Positions 1 through 6,978 of a DNA stretch of 64,000 bases are shown here, one piece after another (within the stretch, counting starts at the first letter, position 1; the number at the start of each line of letters is the position of its first letter). The notes under the pieces were generated by a model. That model saw only the letters and a program-made list of their open reading frames with translations. It was not told the origin of the DNA and searched no databases. This DNA comes from CF-46 sp042408445. GTDB taxonomy: Bacteria > Chloroflexota > Limnocylindria > Limnocylindrales > CSP1-4. The position numbers were made by a program, and so were the translations under genes. Location of the stretch: NCBI GenBank assembly GCA_042408445.1, contig JBHORC010000014.1, forward strand, positions 21,876 through 85,875, read 5' to 3'.

Positions 1-1668
1 TGGGGCGGCAAGGCGCCGGCGGGCCGCGACGGTGGCTCCGTGATCTCGCCGACGATCGACGAGGTCGTCCGCGATGCGCCGGCAGACATCGCCGTGATCA
101 AGCAGCGCGGCAGTCGGGAGATCCGCCGGATCGTCGTGCCGGTCCGCGGCGGCCCCCATGCCGAGCTTGCCGTGCGGTACGCGGACGCGATCGCCACTCG
201 AACGGGCGCGACCGTGACCGTCCTCCATTTCGTGCCGCCGGGCATCACGCTCGCGGTCCGGGCGCAGGCCGAGCATGCCCTCGCCCAGTTCGTCCGGCAG
301 CACCTCAAGGGCCACGGCGAGGGCGTCGTCCGGGAGGCCGCGAACGTCCGGAACGCGATCCTCCGCGAGGCGGATCGGGCGGATCTCGTCGTGATGGGCG
401 CCTCCGCCCAGCCGGCGGGAACGAACGGCGACCCGTACCTGTTCGGTGCCCTGCCGGAGGCCGTCGCGACGCGTGCCCGGCCGAGCGTGATCGTGGTGAA
501 GACCCGCGAGGTGATCGGCCGGGCGACGTTCGAGCAGCTCGCGTCACGGGCCGAGACGCTCGCCGCCGCCGATCGCGCGGCCGAGGAAGCACGCGCCGTC
601 CCGATCCGGGTGGAGCGCTGGTTCGGCGAATCGAACTTCCACCACGCCGAGTTCGCCGACCTCCGCCGGCTCGTCCAGCTCAAGGAGAAGCAGGGCGTCA
701 CCGTCTCCCTCGTCCTGCCGACGCTCGACGAGGAGGAGACGATCGGACCGATCGTCCGTCGGGCGATGCGGGAGATGATGGGCCGCGTCCCGCTGATCGA
801 CGAGATCCTCGTCATCGACTCCGCCTCGACGGACCGGACCCGCGAGATCGCCGAGGCCGAGGGCGCCCGCGTCGTCCAGCATCCCGACGTCCTGTCGCGC
901 TACGGCTCGTTCCGTGGCAAGGGCGAGGCGCTCTGGAAGTCCCTCTACGAGACGAGCGGCGACATCGTCGTCTGGGCCGACACGGACGTCCGGAACTGGC
1001 ACCCGCGGATGGTCTACGGGACGCTCGGGCCGCTGCTCCATGAGCCCCGCCTCCAGTACGTCAAGGGCTACTACCAGCGGCCGATCGTGGAGGCCGGCGT
1101 CCTCAAGGAAGGCGGTGGCGGCCGGGTCACTGAGCTCGTCGCGCGGCCGCTCATCAACCTCTTCTATCCAGAGCTGTCCGGGATGATCCAGCCGCTGAGC
1201 GGCGAATACGCGGGGCGGCGGGCACTCCTCGAGACGATCCCCTTCTTCACCGGCTACGCCGTCGAGATCGGGCACCTGATCGACGCGGCGGAGCGGGTCG
1301 GCATCGAGGGCCTCGGCCAGGTGGACCTGGAGCGGCGGGTGCACCGGAACCAGGAGCTCGAGGGGCTGTCGCGGATGTCCTTCGTGATCCTCCAGGCCGT
1401 GATGAAGCGGCTCGAGGAGCGGCGCAAGGCGCGCCTGTTCGCGGAGATGGGCTCGACGATGAAGCTTCCGCGCTCCGGCCGCGGCCGGCTGTCGCTGGAG
1501 GTGATCGAGCTGGCCGACCAGGAGCGGCCGCCGATGATCCGGATCCCGGAATACCTGGAGCGGCGACGACAGCTGGACGCCCCGAACGGCAACGGCTCGG
1601 GCTCGGGCTCGGGGACGGGCGCTGGCCTGGGGGCGGCGAGCGAGAAGCTCGAACCCGTCGGGCGGTGA
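1..1668 (+). CDS. gpgS: Universal stress domain(s) fused to glucosyl-3-phosphoglycerate synthase, 5' partial
   Basis: The frame is open to the left edge, so the N-terminus is missing; GTG at 40 is the first start inside the window but is probably internal, because the residues before and after it (PTIDEVVRDAPADIAVIK) look like the last strand and helix of a universal stress protein (USP) domain. A second USP domain follows (roughly residues 30-155 from GTG 40, beginning IVVPVRGGPHAELAVRYA). From about residue 220 to 490 there is a GT-A glycosyltransferase of the GpgS type: LVLPTLDEEETIG, the DxD-like metal site ADTDV, and QPLSGEYAGRR. GpgS moves glucose from an NDP-sugar to 3-phosphoglycerate, the first step to the compatible solute glucosylglycerate. 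The last ~40 residues are a Gly/Ser-rich tail. The stop overlaps the glycerate kinase start. Upstream domains (perhaps more USP or a permease) cannot be seen. Confidence 0.85.
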   Translation, partial: WGGKAPAGRDGGSVISPTIDEVVRDAPADIAVIKQRGSREIRRIVVPVRGGPHAELAVRYADAIATRTGATVTVLHFVPPGITLAVRAQAEHALAQFVRQHLKGHGEGVVREAANVRNAILREADRADLVVMGASAQPAGTNGDPYLFGALPEAVATRARPSVIVVKTREVIGRATFEQLASRAETLAAADRAAEEARAVPIRVERWFGESNFHHAEFADLRRLVQLKEKQGVTVSLVLPTLDEEETIGPIVRRAMREMMGRVPLIDEILVIDSASTDRTREIAEAEGARVVQHPDVLSRYGSFRGKGEALWKSLYETSGDIVVWADTDVRNWHPRMVYGTLGPLLHEPRLQYVKGYYQRPIVEAGVLKEGGGGRVTELVARPLINLFYPELSGMIQPLSGEYAGRRALLETIPFFTGYAVEIGHLIDAAERVGIEGLGQVDLERRVHRNQELEGLSRMSFVILQAVMKRLEERRKARLFAEMGSTMKLPRSGRGRLSLEVIELADQERPPMIRIPEYLERRRQLDAPNGNGSGSGSGTGAGLGAASEKLEPVGR

Positions 1669-2831
1669 GCAGAGCGCCGGACGGCTTCGCCGCGGAGGGG
1701 TCCGGACCGCCGGCGCCTCGGCCACTCACGATCCTCGTCGCTCCGGACTCGTTCAAGGGATCGTTGACGTCGCTTCAGGTCGCGACGGCCCTCCGTGACG
1801 GCTGGTGTCGCGCGCGGCCCGGAGACGAGGTGCTCCTGGCGCCGCTCGCCGACGGTGGCGAGGGCACGCTCGTCGCGATCGCCGCGGCCGGCGGCTGGGC
1901 ATGGCAGCGAGCCGACGTCCACGACCCGATCGGCCGGCCGGTCGCCGCGGCGTGGCTCCGTTCGGTCGATGGCCCGGCCGCCGTCGTCGAGCTGGCGGCG
2001 GCGTCGGGCCTCTCGCGCCTCGCGGCGGGCGAGCTGGACCCGCTCGGCGCGTCCACGTTCGGCACCGGCGAGCTGCTGCGGGCGGCGCTCGATGCCGGCG
2101 TCCGGGACATCACGCTCGGGATCGGTGGCAGTGCGACGAACGACGGCGGCGAGGGAATCCTGCGGGCACTCGGCGCACGGATCGAACTCCGCGAGGACCG
2201 CGTCCTCGTCGACCTGACGGACCTGGACGCGCGCCTCGCGGAGACGCGGTTGCGGATCGCGTGCGACGTGACGAACCCGCTGCTGGGGCCGCGCGGCGCG
2301 GCCGCGACCTACGGACCCCAGAAGGGCGCGTCGCCGGTGGTCGTCGAGGAGCTGGATCGTCGGCTCGGCCGCTACGCGGACGCGCTGGAAGCCGCGAGCG
2401 GCCGGCGCGAGCGCGAGACGCCCGGCGCGGGTGCGGCCGGCGGGACCGGGTTCGGCCTGCTCTGCCTCCGCGACCGGCTGCGCTCGCTCGAGCTCGTCCC
2501 CGGCGTCGACGTCGTGATGGACGCGGCCGACTTCGACGGGAAGCTCGCCCGGGCGGGACTCGTGGTCACCGGCGAGGGCCGGATCGACGAGCAGACCGCG
2601 TTCGGCAAGACGGCGCTCGGCGTTGCGCGGCGGGCGGCCGCGGCCGGAGTCCCGTGCGTCGCCGTCGGTGGCGGCGTCGAGCCGGGCGGGATCGAGGCCC
2701 TTGCGGCGGTGGGCGCGGTCGTCGTCCCCGTGACGGAGCGTCCGCAGAGCGTCGAGGAGGCGATGGCCGCCGGCGTGGCGCCGGTCGAGCGCTGCGGGGA
2801 GCGGATCGCGCGACTCCTCTCGATCCGTTGA
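1665..2831 (+). CDS. glxK: Glycerate kinase (GlxK/GarK family)
   Basis: A 388-residue protein of normal length for the GarK/GlxK glycerate kinase family, which phosphorylates D-glycerate with ATP (usually to 2-phosphoglycerate). Family signatures are visible: VAPDSFKGSLTS at the N-terminus, LADGGEGT, GIGGSATNDGGEG in the middle and VTGEGRIDEQTAFGKT near the C-terminus. GTG at 1665 overlaps the stop of the gpgS fusion (GTGA), so translation is probably coupled. The neighbour uses 3-phosphoglycerate and its final product contains glycerate, so a role in returning glycerate from glucosylglycerate turnover to glycolysis is a reasonable inference. No phosphatase (GpgP) is nearby. Confidence 0.9.
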   Translation: MSRAPDGFAAEGSGPPAPRPLTILVAPDSFKGSLTSLQVATALRDGWCRARPGDEVLLAPLADGGEGTLVAIAAAGGWAWQRADVHDPIGRPVAAAWLRSVDGPAAVVELAAASGLSRLAAGELDPLGASTFGTGELLRAALDAGVRDITLGIGGSATNDGGEGILRALGARIELREDRVLVDLTDLDARLAETRLRIACDVTNPLLGPRGAAATYGPQKGASPVVVEELDRRLGRYADALEAASGRRERETPGAGAAGGTGFGLLCLRDRLRSLELVPGVDVVMDAADFDGKLARAGLVVTGEGRIDEQTAFGKTALGVARRAAAAGVPCVAVGGGVEPGGIEALAAVGAVVVPVTERPQSVEEAMAAGVAPVERCGERIARLLSIR

Positions 2832-2853
2832 CTTAGTCCACGACTTAGTCCAC
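2830..2853 (+). promoter_or_regulatory. Tandem 12-bp repeat, probable VapB operator
   Basis: The unit GACTTAGTCCAC occurs twice head to tail (2830-2841, 2842-2853) directly before the antitoxin gene and over the glycerate kinase stop. Each unit contains the odd-length palindrome GACT-T-AGTC, so two dyads lie 12 bp apart on the same face region of the helix. Autoregulatory antitoxins of this kind usually bind such repeats; binding here is inferred. Confidence 0.6.
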
Positions 2854-2862
2854 TCTTCACCG

Positions 2863-3126
2863 ATGAGCGACGTCGTCAACATCCACGATGCGAAGACGCA
2901 CTTCTCGCGCCTGATCGAGCGTGTCCAGGCCGGTGAGGAGATCACGATCGCCAGGGCCGGCAAGCCGGTTGCGCGTCTCCTCGCGGTGACCGATCGGCCG
3001 GCCCGTCGCGTGCCGGGCATGGATCGCGACAAGGTGATCGTGCACGGGAACTTCGACGACCCGGTGCCGGAGTGGGACGTCGAGGAGACGCATCCCGACG
3101 ATCCGCTCCGCGACCTGCTCCGGTGA
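2863..3126 (+). CDS. vapB: Antitoxin, Phd/YefM (VapB-like) family
   Basis: An 87-residue protein with the Phd/YefM-type N-terminal DNA-binding fold (VNIHDAKTHFSRLIERVQ, then GKPVARLLAV) and an acidic, probably unstructured C-terminal tail (EEThPDDPLRDLL) that would wrap the toxin. It precedes and overlaps a PIN-domain toxin gene, the standard antitoxin-first order. The paired repeats directly upstream suggest autoregulation. Length and composition are typical of the family. Confidence 0.88.
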   Translation: MSDVVNIHDAKTHFSRLIERVQAGEEITIARAGKPVARLLAVTDRPARRVPGMDRDKVIVHGNFDDPVPEWDVEETHPDDPLRDLLR

Positions 3127-3509
3127 GGGCACTGATCGACGCCCACGTGTTCCTCTGGTGGGTCCTCGATCACCCGGAGCTGTCGGACGCCTGCCGCGAC
3201 GTGCTCGTCGAAGGATCGAACGAGGTGTTCCTGAGTGTCGCGACCGCGTACGAGATCGCGTACAAGGCGGGTCAGGGCCGCCTGACGCTGCCAGAGCCAC
3301 CGGAGACCTACGTTCCGAGTCGCGTCGCGGCGAACGGGTTCACATCGCTGCCGCTGTCGCAGGCCCATGCACTCCGCGCCGCCGCCCTGCCGTTGATTCA
3401 TCGGGACCCGTTCGATCGGCTCCTGATTGCGCAGTCACAGCTCGAGGACCTGCCGATCCTGACTGCGGATGCCGCGATCGCTCGATACGACGTCGAGGTG
3501 ATCTGGTGA
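3123..3509 (+). CDS. vapC: PIN-domain toxin (VapC family)
   Basis: A 128-residue PIN-domain ribonuclease toxin. GTG at 3123 overlaps the antitoxin stop (GTGA) and gives the usual start RALIDAHVFLWW, so it was chosen over upstream starts. Acidic catalytic residues of the PIN fold are visible: Asp in LIDAHV, Glu in AYEIAYK, and Asp in HRDPFDRLLIAQ plus LTADAA near the end. VapC toxins cleave tRNA or rRNA when freed from antitoxin; the RNA target cannot be read from sequence. Confidence 0.88.
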   Translation: MRALIDAHVFLWWVLDHPELSDACRDVLVEGSNEVFLSVATAYEIAYKAGQGRLTLPEPPETYVPSRVAANGFTSLPLSQAHALRAAALPLIHRDPFDRLLIAQSQLEDLPILTADAAIARYDVEVIW

Positions 3510-3541
3510 ACCCGGAGCGAGGACCGACGCGGCGTCCGAAC

Positions 3542-4405
3542 ATGACCGGCGCGAGGACGACCGCGTCCGCCGGGCTCAAACCGAAGGCCAAGGCGAAGCC
3601 GAAGAAGCGGATCCGGGCGAAGCCCGATCCCGCGATCGCCTGGGCTCGCCGGCTCGCGCGTTACCGGCCGCGTCTGCTCGAGGACACCCTGGACCGGCTC
3701 GGCGAGCTGTACGGCCCGCAGATCTGGCGCCGCCGCCTCGATCCGACGTCCGAGCTGATCCTCACGATCCTCACCCAGAACACCGCCGACATCAACGCCG
3801 AGAAGGCCTATGTCGCGCTCCGGGTCGCCTATCCCTCGGAGCGGGACGTCGAGCGGCACGAACCGGGCGTCGGCTGGGGCGGCGACGGGCTCCCGGACGG
3901 CCGACCGCCAGACTGGGCGGCGGTCGAGGAGGCGCCGCTCGCCCAGCTGATCGACGTGATCCGGCCCGGCGGACTCGCGCCCCAGAAGGCGCCCCGGATC
4001 CAGGCGACGCTCCGACGGATCCGCGAGGAGCGCGGCGACCACTCGCTCGAATTCCTCGGCGACCTCTCTCCGATCGCCGCCCGGGACTGGCTGACGTCGA
4101 TCCCCGGGATCGGCAAGAAGACCGCCTCGGTGCTGCTCCTGTTCTGCTTCAACCAGCCGCTGATGCCCGTCGACCGCCACGTCGAGCGCGTCTCGAAGCG
4201 GATCGGGCTCCTGCCGGCGAGCGCGCCCGCGGACCGAGCCCACGATCAGTTCATCGCGATGCTGGCCGGGACGCCGGAGCGCACGTACGAGACGCACGTC
4301 CTCCTGATCCACCACGGCCGGGCGATCTGCCAGGCACGAAGCCCCAAGCACGAGCTCTGCCCGATCCGGGACCGGTGCCGGTTCGTCGACCCGAAGGCGC
4401 CGTAG
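3542..4405 (+). CDS. Endonuclease III-like HhH-GPD DNA glycosylase
   Basis: A 287-residue protein (ATG 3542) with a lysine-rich N-terminal extension and an HhH-GPD base-excision fold. The helix-hairpin-helix LTSIPGIGKKTASVLL contains the catalytic lysine (about K193), and MPVDRHVERV holds the catalytic aspartate (about D211). At the C-terminus the FeS loop reads C-x6-H-x2-C-x5-C (about residues 263-279), so His stands where endonuclease III has its second cluster Cys. A 25-residue Gly/Pro-rich insert lies near residues 105-130. An alternative GTG at 3506 would overlap the toxin stop and add 12 residues. It probably removes oxidised or mismatched bases; the exact substrate is unknown. Confidence 0.8.
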   Translation: MTGARTTASAGLKPKAKAKPKKRIRAKPDPAIAWARRLARYRPRLLEDTLDRLGELYGPQIWRRRLDPTSELILTILTQNTADINAEKAYVALRVAYPSERDVERHEPGVGWGGDGLPDGRPPDWAAVEEAPLAQLIDVIRPGGLAPQKAPRIQATLRRIREERGDHSLEFLGDLSPIAARDWLTSIPGIGKKTASVLLLFCFNQPLMPVDRHVERVSKRIGLLPASAPADRAHDQFIAMLAGTPERTYETHVLLIHHGRAICQARSPKHELCPIRDRCRFVDPKAP

Positions 4406-4420
4406 AGCGTTGGGGCCGTC

Positions 4421-4454
4421 GCGCCGGCCGCGATCCCCTGGGCCCGGCCGGCGC
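4421..4454. terminator. GC-rich hairpin between convergent genes
   Basis: A 10-bp perfect stem (4421-4430 with 4445-4454, GCGCCGGCCG and its complement) with a 14-nt loop lies between the glycosylase stop and the convergent histidine kinase stop. There is no T-tract on either side, so it may be a barrier or a factor-assisted terminator for both strands. Confidence 0.4.
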
Positions 4455-4460
4455 CGCTCC

Positions 4461-5969
4461 TCAGGCCTCCGGAGGCTCGCCCGGCAGGTACACGGTGAAC
4501 GCGGCGCCACGTCCAAGCGCTGACGGCTCCAGCACGAGATCGCCGCCCATCGCGTGGCACAGGGCCCGCGAGACGTACAGCCCCAGGCCGCTCCCCTCTC
4601 CGGTCGCGGTGGCGCCTCGCTCGAAGCGGCCGAACAGGCTGCCGCGATCCTGTTCCGCGATGCCCGGGCCGTCATCGGCGATCGTCACCCGGATCATGGG
4701 CGGCGCGGCGGCGGGGTCCGGCGCCACCTCGACCGCGATCGGCGCGCCTTCGCCGTACTTCAAGGCGTTGTCGAGGAGCGCCCAGAGCACCTGGTCGAGC
4801 TGATCGACGTCAGCAACGGCGAGCCAGCCCGCCGATCGATCGTCGAGGGTGAACGCGACGTCGTCCGTCGCGAGCGCCTCCCACGCCCGGCGGATCCGGT
4901 TCGTGACGGCGACGACCTCGATCCGCGGCCGCAGCCCGCCGGACTCGAGTCGGGTCACGGTCAGGAGCTGGCGAACCATCCGCGACAGCCGATCGGTCTG
5001 CTCGATGATCATCCCGAGCCGCGCATCCGGACGGGCTCCCCGGAGCTGGTCGGCCGTCGCCCGGATGCTGGTCAGCGGCGTCTGGAGGTTGTGGCTCACC
5101 CCCCGGAGGAAGTCGTCCTTGGCCGCGTCCAGCTCCAGCAGCTGGGCGTTCTGGGCCTCGACGCGGGCGAACAGCTCGGCATTCCGGATCGCGACCGCGA
5201 TCTCGCTCGCGAACACCTCGAGGAGGTCCTGATCGGCCCGATCCCACTGACGGGTCGCCGGCAGGTGACCGACGAGCACGCCGACCTGATCCGTGCCGTT
5301 TCGCAGCACGGCTCGGACCGGGAGCGGGTCACCGGGGATCCGCTCCTCCACGGGTACCTCGCCCGGGTCGACGAGCCGGACGTCCGCGTCGATCATCCCG
5401 AAGGCGGCTCGGGCGTCCGCGGCCGCGCGGCCCACGATGAACTCGACGCTGTCCCGGGGCGACGTCGACTCCACCGCCGCGAGGATCCGCCCGAGCTCGC
5501 GGTTCCGCCGCTCGATGTCCGCGGCGAGTCGGTTGTGCGACTCGGCAAGACGGGCGATGTCGTCCTCGCCCGGGACGACGATCGGGGTGGAGAGGTCGCC
5601 GGCGGACGTTCGCTCGACCGCCGCCGCGATCGCCCGCAGCGGCGCGGTGAGGTCGGCGGCGAGGAGGTAGGCGAGGAGGATCGCGATCATCGCCGCGATC
5701 ACGAGGACGAGCAGCAGGACGCGACCGATCGTGACGTCGTCCACGGTGTGGCCGAGCAGGAACAGGACGGCACCGAAGGCGACGAGCGGGGTGATCGCCG
5801 CCGCCACGAGCCCGATCAGCAGTCGCGACCGGAACGACAGGCGGAGCCGAAGCGTCGCCGAGGGCTCGGATGGGCCGAACCGCGGGGTCTCGAAGCCGTC
5901 CGGATCGTCGAACGTCAGGCCGTCGTCCGTTGCGCCGGCCGATTTGAACGCTCGGCCCCGATCAGGCAT
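4461..5969 (-). CDS. HAMP-GAF sensor histidine kinase
   Basis: A 502-residue membrane kinase. ATG at 5969 overlaps the upstream response regulator stop by 8 bp and was chosen over an earlier start inside that gene. Two membrane spans are seen (LIGLVAAAITPLVAFGAVLF and LLLVLVIAAMIAILLAYLLA) with a very short loop between them, then HAMP (DLTAPLRAI...), a GAF-like sensor region (about residues 150-265), the HisKA helix with phospho-accepting His in GVSHNLQTPLTS, and an ATPase domain with LLDNALKYG (N box), DDGPGI (G1) and GSGLGLYVS (G2). The H box reads HNLQTP where most kinases have HELRTP. The tiny extracytoplasmic loop suggests the GAF domain or the membrane is sensed. It pairs with the regulator encoded just upstream. 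Confidence 0.9.
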   Translation of the reverse strand: MPDRGRAFKSAGATDDGLTFDDPDGFETPRFGPSEPSATLRLRLSFRSRLLIGLVAAAITPLVAFGAVLFLLGHTVDDVTIGRVLLLVLVIAAMIAILLAYLLAADLTAPLRAIAAAVERTSAGDLSTPIVVPGEDDIARLAESHNRLAADIERRNRELGRILAAVESTSPRDSVEFIVGRAAADARAAFGMIDADVRLVDPGEVPVEERIPGDPLPVRAVLRNGTDQVGVLVGHLPATRQWDRADQDLLEVFASEIAVAIRNAELFARVEAQNAQLLELDAAKDDFLRGVSHNLQTPLTSIRATADQLRGARPDARLGMIIEQTDRLSRMVRQLLTVTRLESGGLRPRIEVVAVTNRIRRAWEALATDDVAFTLDDRSAGWLAVADVDQLDQVLWALLDNALKYGEGAPIAVEVAPDPAAAPPMIRVTIADDGPGIAEQDRGSLFGRFERGATATGEGSGLGLYVSRALCHAMGGDLVLEPSALGRGAAFTVYLPGEPPEA

Positions 5970-6798
5970 CCGAGGGACGGAGGGATGCGTCGATCCGTGG
6001 GGCTGGACCGGGCTCCGCGGAGGTCCCGGCGTCGGACGAGCGGTCGGCGTCGGCGCCGTCAGCCGCACCGTCGGCCGGCGCGTCCGCCGCGGCCACGAGC
6101 CGGTAGCCGATCCCGCGGACCGTCTGGAGGTGGACCGGGCGGTTCGGGTCGACCTCGACCTTCTGGCGCAGCCGACGCATCGTCACCCAGACGTACGACG
6201 GGTCCGCGTCCTCGGTGTCCGCCCAGCCGCGAGCGAGCAGCGTCTCGGTTGTGACCGTCTGGCCGAGGTTCGCGGCGAGGGCGTAGAGGAGCCGGGATTC
6301 CGTCGGCGCAAGCGGCACGGCCTGGCCCGCGACCGTCGCCTCCCGGCGATGCAGGTCGAGCGTCAGATCCGGCCCGAGGACGAGGCTCTGGCGGGGCACC
6401 TTGTCGCCGAGCCGGCGAAGGATCCGGCTGATCCGCGCCCGCAGCTCGGGGTAGTGGTACGGCTTCGTGACGTAGTCCTCGGCGACCTCCTCCAGGAGAT
6501 CCGCCTTGGAGTCGCCGGCATCGACCGCGGACAGGACGATGATCGGCAGGTCGGCGAGCGCCTTGATCTCGCGGGCGAGGGACAGGCCGTCCATCCGCGG
6601 CATCATCATGTCGATCACGAGGAGGTCCGGCCAGCCGCTCCGCAGCCGCCGGAGCGCCTCCGCCCCGTCCCGGGCCGTCTGGATCTCGAAACCATCCGAG
6701 CGCAGCTGCTCGGCGAGGAGCAGGAGCAGGTTCGGGTCGTCGTCGACGATCAGGATCCGCGGCGAGGCAGCTCGGTCGCCTGGTCCCACGTTCAGCAT
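5962..6798 (-). CDS. OmpR-family response regulator
   Basis: A 278-residue two-domain regulator: receiver (about residues 12-125) with the acidic pocket ILIVDDDP, phospho-acceptor Asp in VIDMMMPRMDG and conserved Lys in YVTKPYHYPEL, then an OmpR-type winged helix ending TVRGIGYRLV (about residues 140-235). The C-terminal ~40 residues are an Ala/Asp-rich disordered tail that is unusual in the family. A TATACT box seven nt before ATG 6798 points to a leaderless mRNA. It is co-transcribed with the overlapping kinase gene. Confidence 0.93.
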   Translation of the reverse strand: MLNVGPGDRAASPRILIVDDDPNLLLLLAEQLRSDGFEIQTARDGAEALRRLRSGWPDLLVIDMMMPRMDGLSLAREIKALADLPIIVLSAVDAGDSKADLLEEVAEDYVTKPYHYPELRARISRILRRLGDKVPRQSLVLGPDLTLDLHRREATVAGQAVPLAPTESRLLYALAANLGQTVTTETLLARGWADTEDADPSYVWVTMRRLRQKVEVDPNRPVHLQTVRGIGYRLVAAADAPADGAADGADADRSSDAGTSAEPGPAPRIDASLRPSDA

Positions 6799-6805
6799 CC
6801 GATCG

Positions 6806-6811
6806 AGTATA
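6806..6811 (-). promoter_or_regulatory. -10 box for a probably leaderless response regulator mRNA
   Basis: On the minus strand TATACT is followed by seven nt and then ATG at 6798. A start site 6-8 nt below the box would fall on the start codon itself. No clear -35 is seen; that position falls within the hairpin that closes the upstream pilin operon. Confidence 0.55.
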
Positions 6812-6823
6812 CGAACGCGCTAT

Positions 6824-6847
6824 CCGGCCGAGCCACGGCTCGGCCGG
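6824..6847 (-). terminator. Hairpin after the first Tad-like operon
   Basis: CCGGCCGAGC (6824-6833) pairs perfectly with 6838-6847 around a 4-nt CACG loop, 15 nt after the last gene of the operon on the minus strand. No T-run follows, so it is likely a weak or Rho-assisted terminator. Confidence 0.5.
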
Positions 6848-6861
6848 CGGCGCGACGCGCG

Positions 6862-6978
6862 TCAGTGAAGCGAATGGACCGGCTGCATGATCAGCACCGC
6901 GGCGACGAGCCCGGCGAAGGCGACGACGACCACGGCGATGACCACGAGGGCCGTCGCCCCGAAGCGCGGCCGCGTCAC
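6862..6978 (-). CDS. 38-residue single-span membrane protein, Tad-like operon 1
   Basis: GTG at 6978 overlaps the stop of the TadG-like gene (GTGA). The product starts TRPRFGATALVVIAVVVVAF, a basic head then one ~24-residue membrane span, and ends LIMQPVHSLH. It is too small for any known family call. Its position as the last gene of the operon is matched by a 43-residue single-span protein at the same place in the second operon, which supports it as a real gene. It may be a minor pilin-like or chaperone-like membrane subunit; this is inference. Confidence 0.6.
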   Translation of the reverse strand: MTRPRFGATALVVIAVVVVAFAGLVAAVLIMQPVHSLH

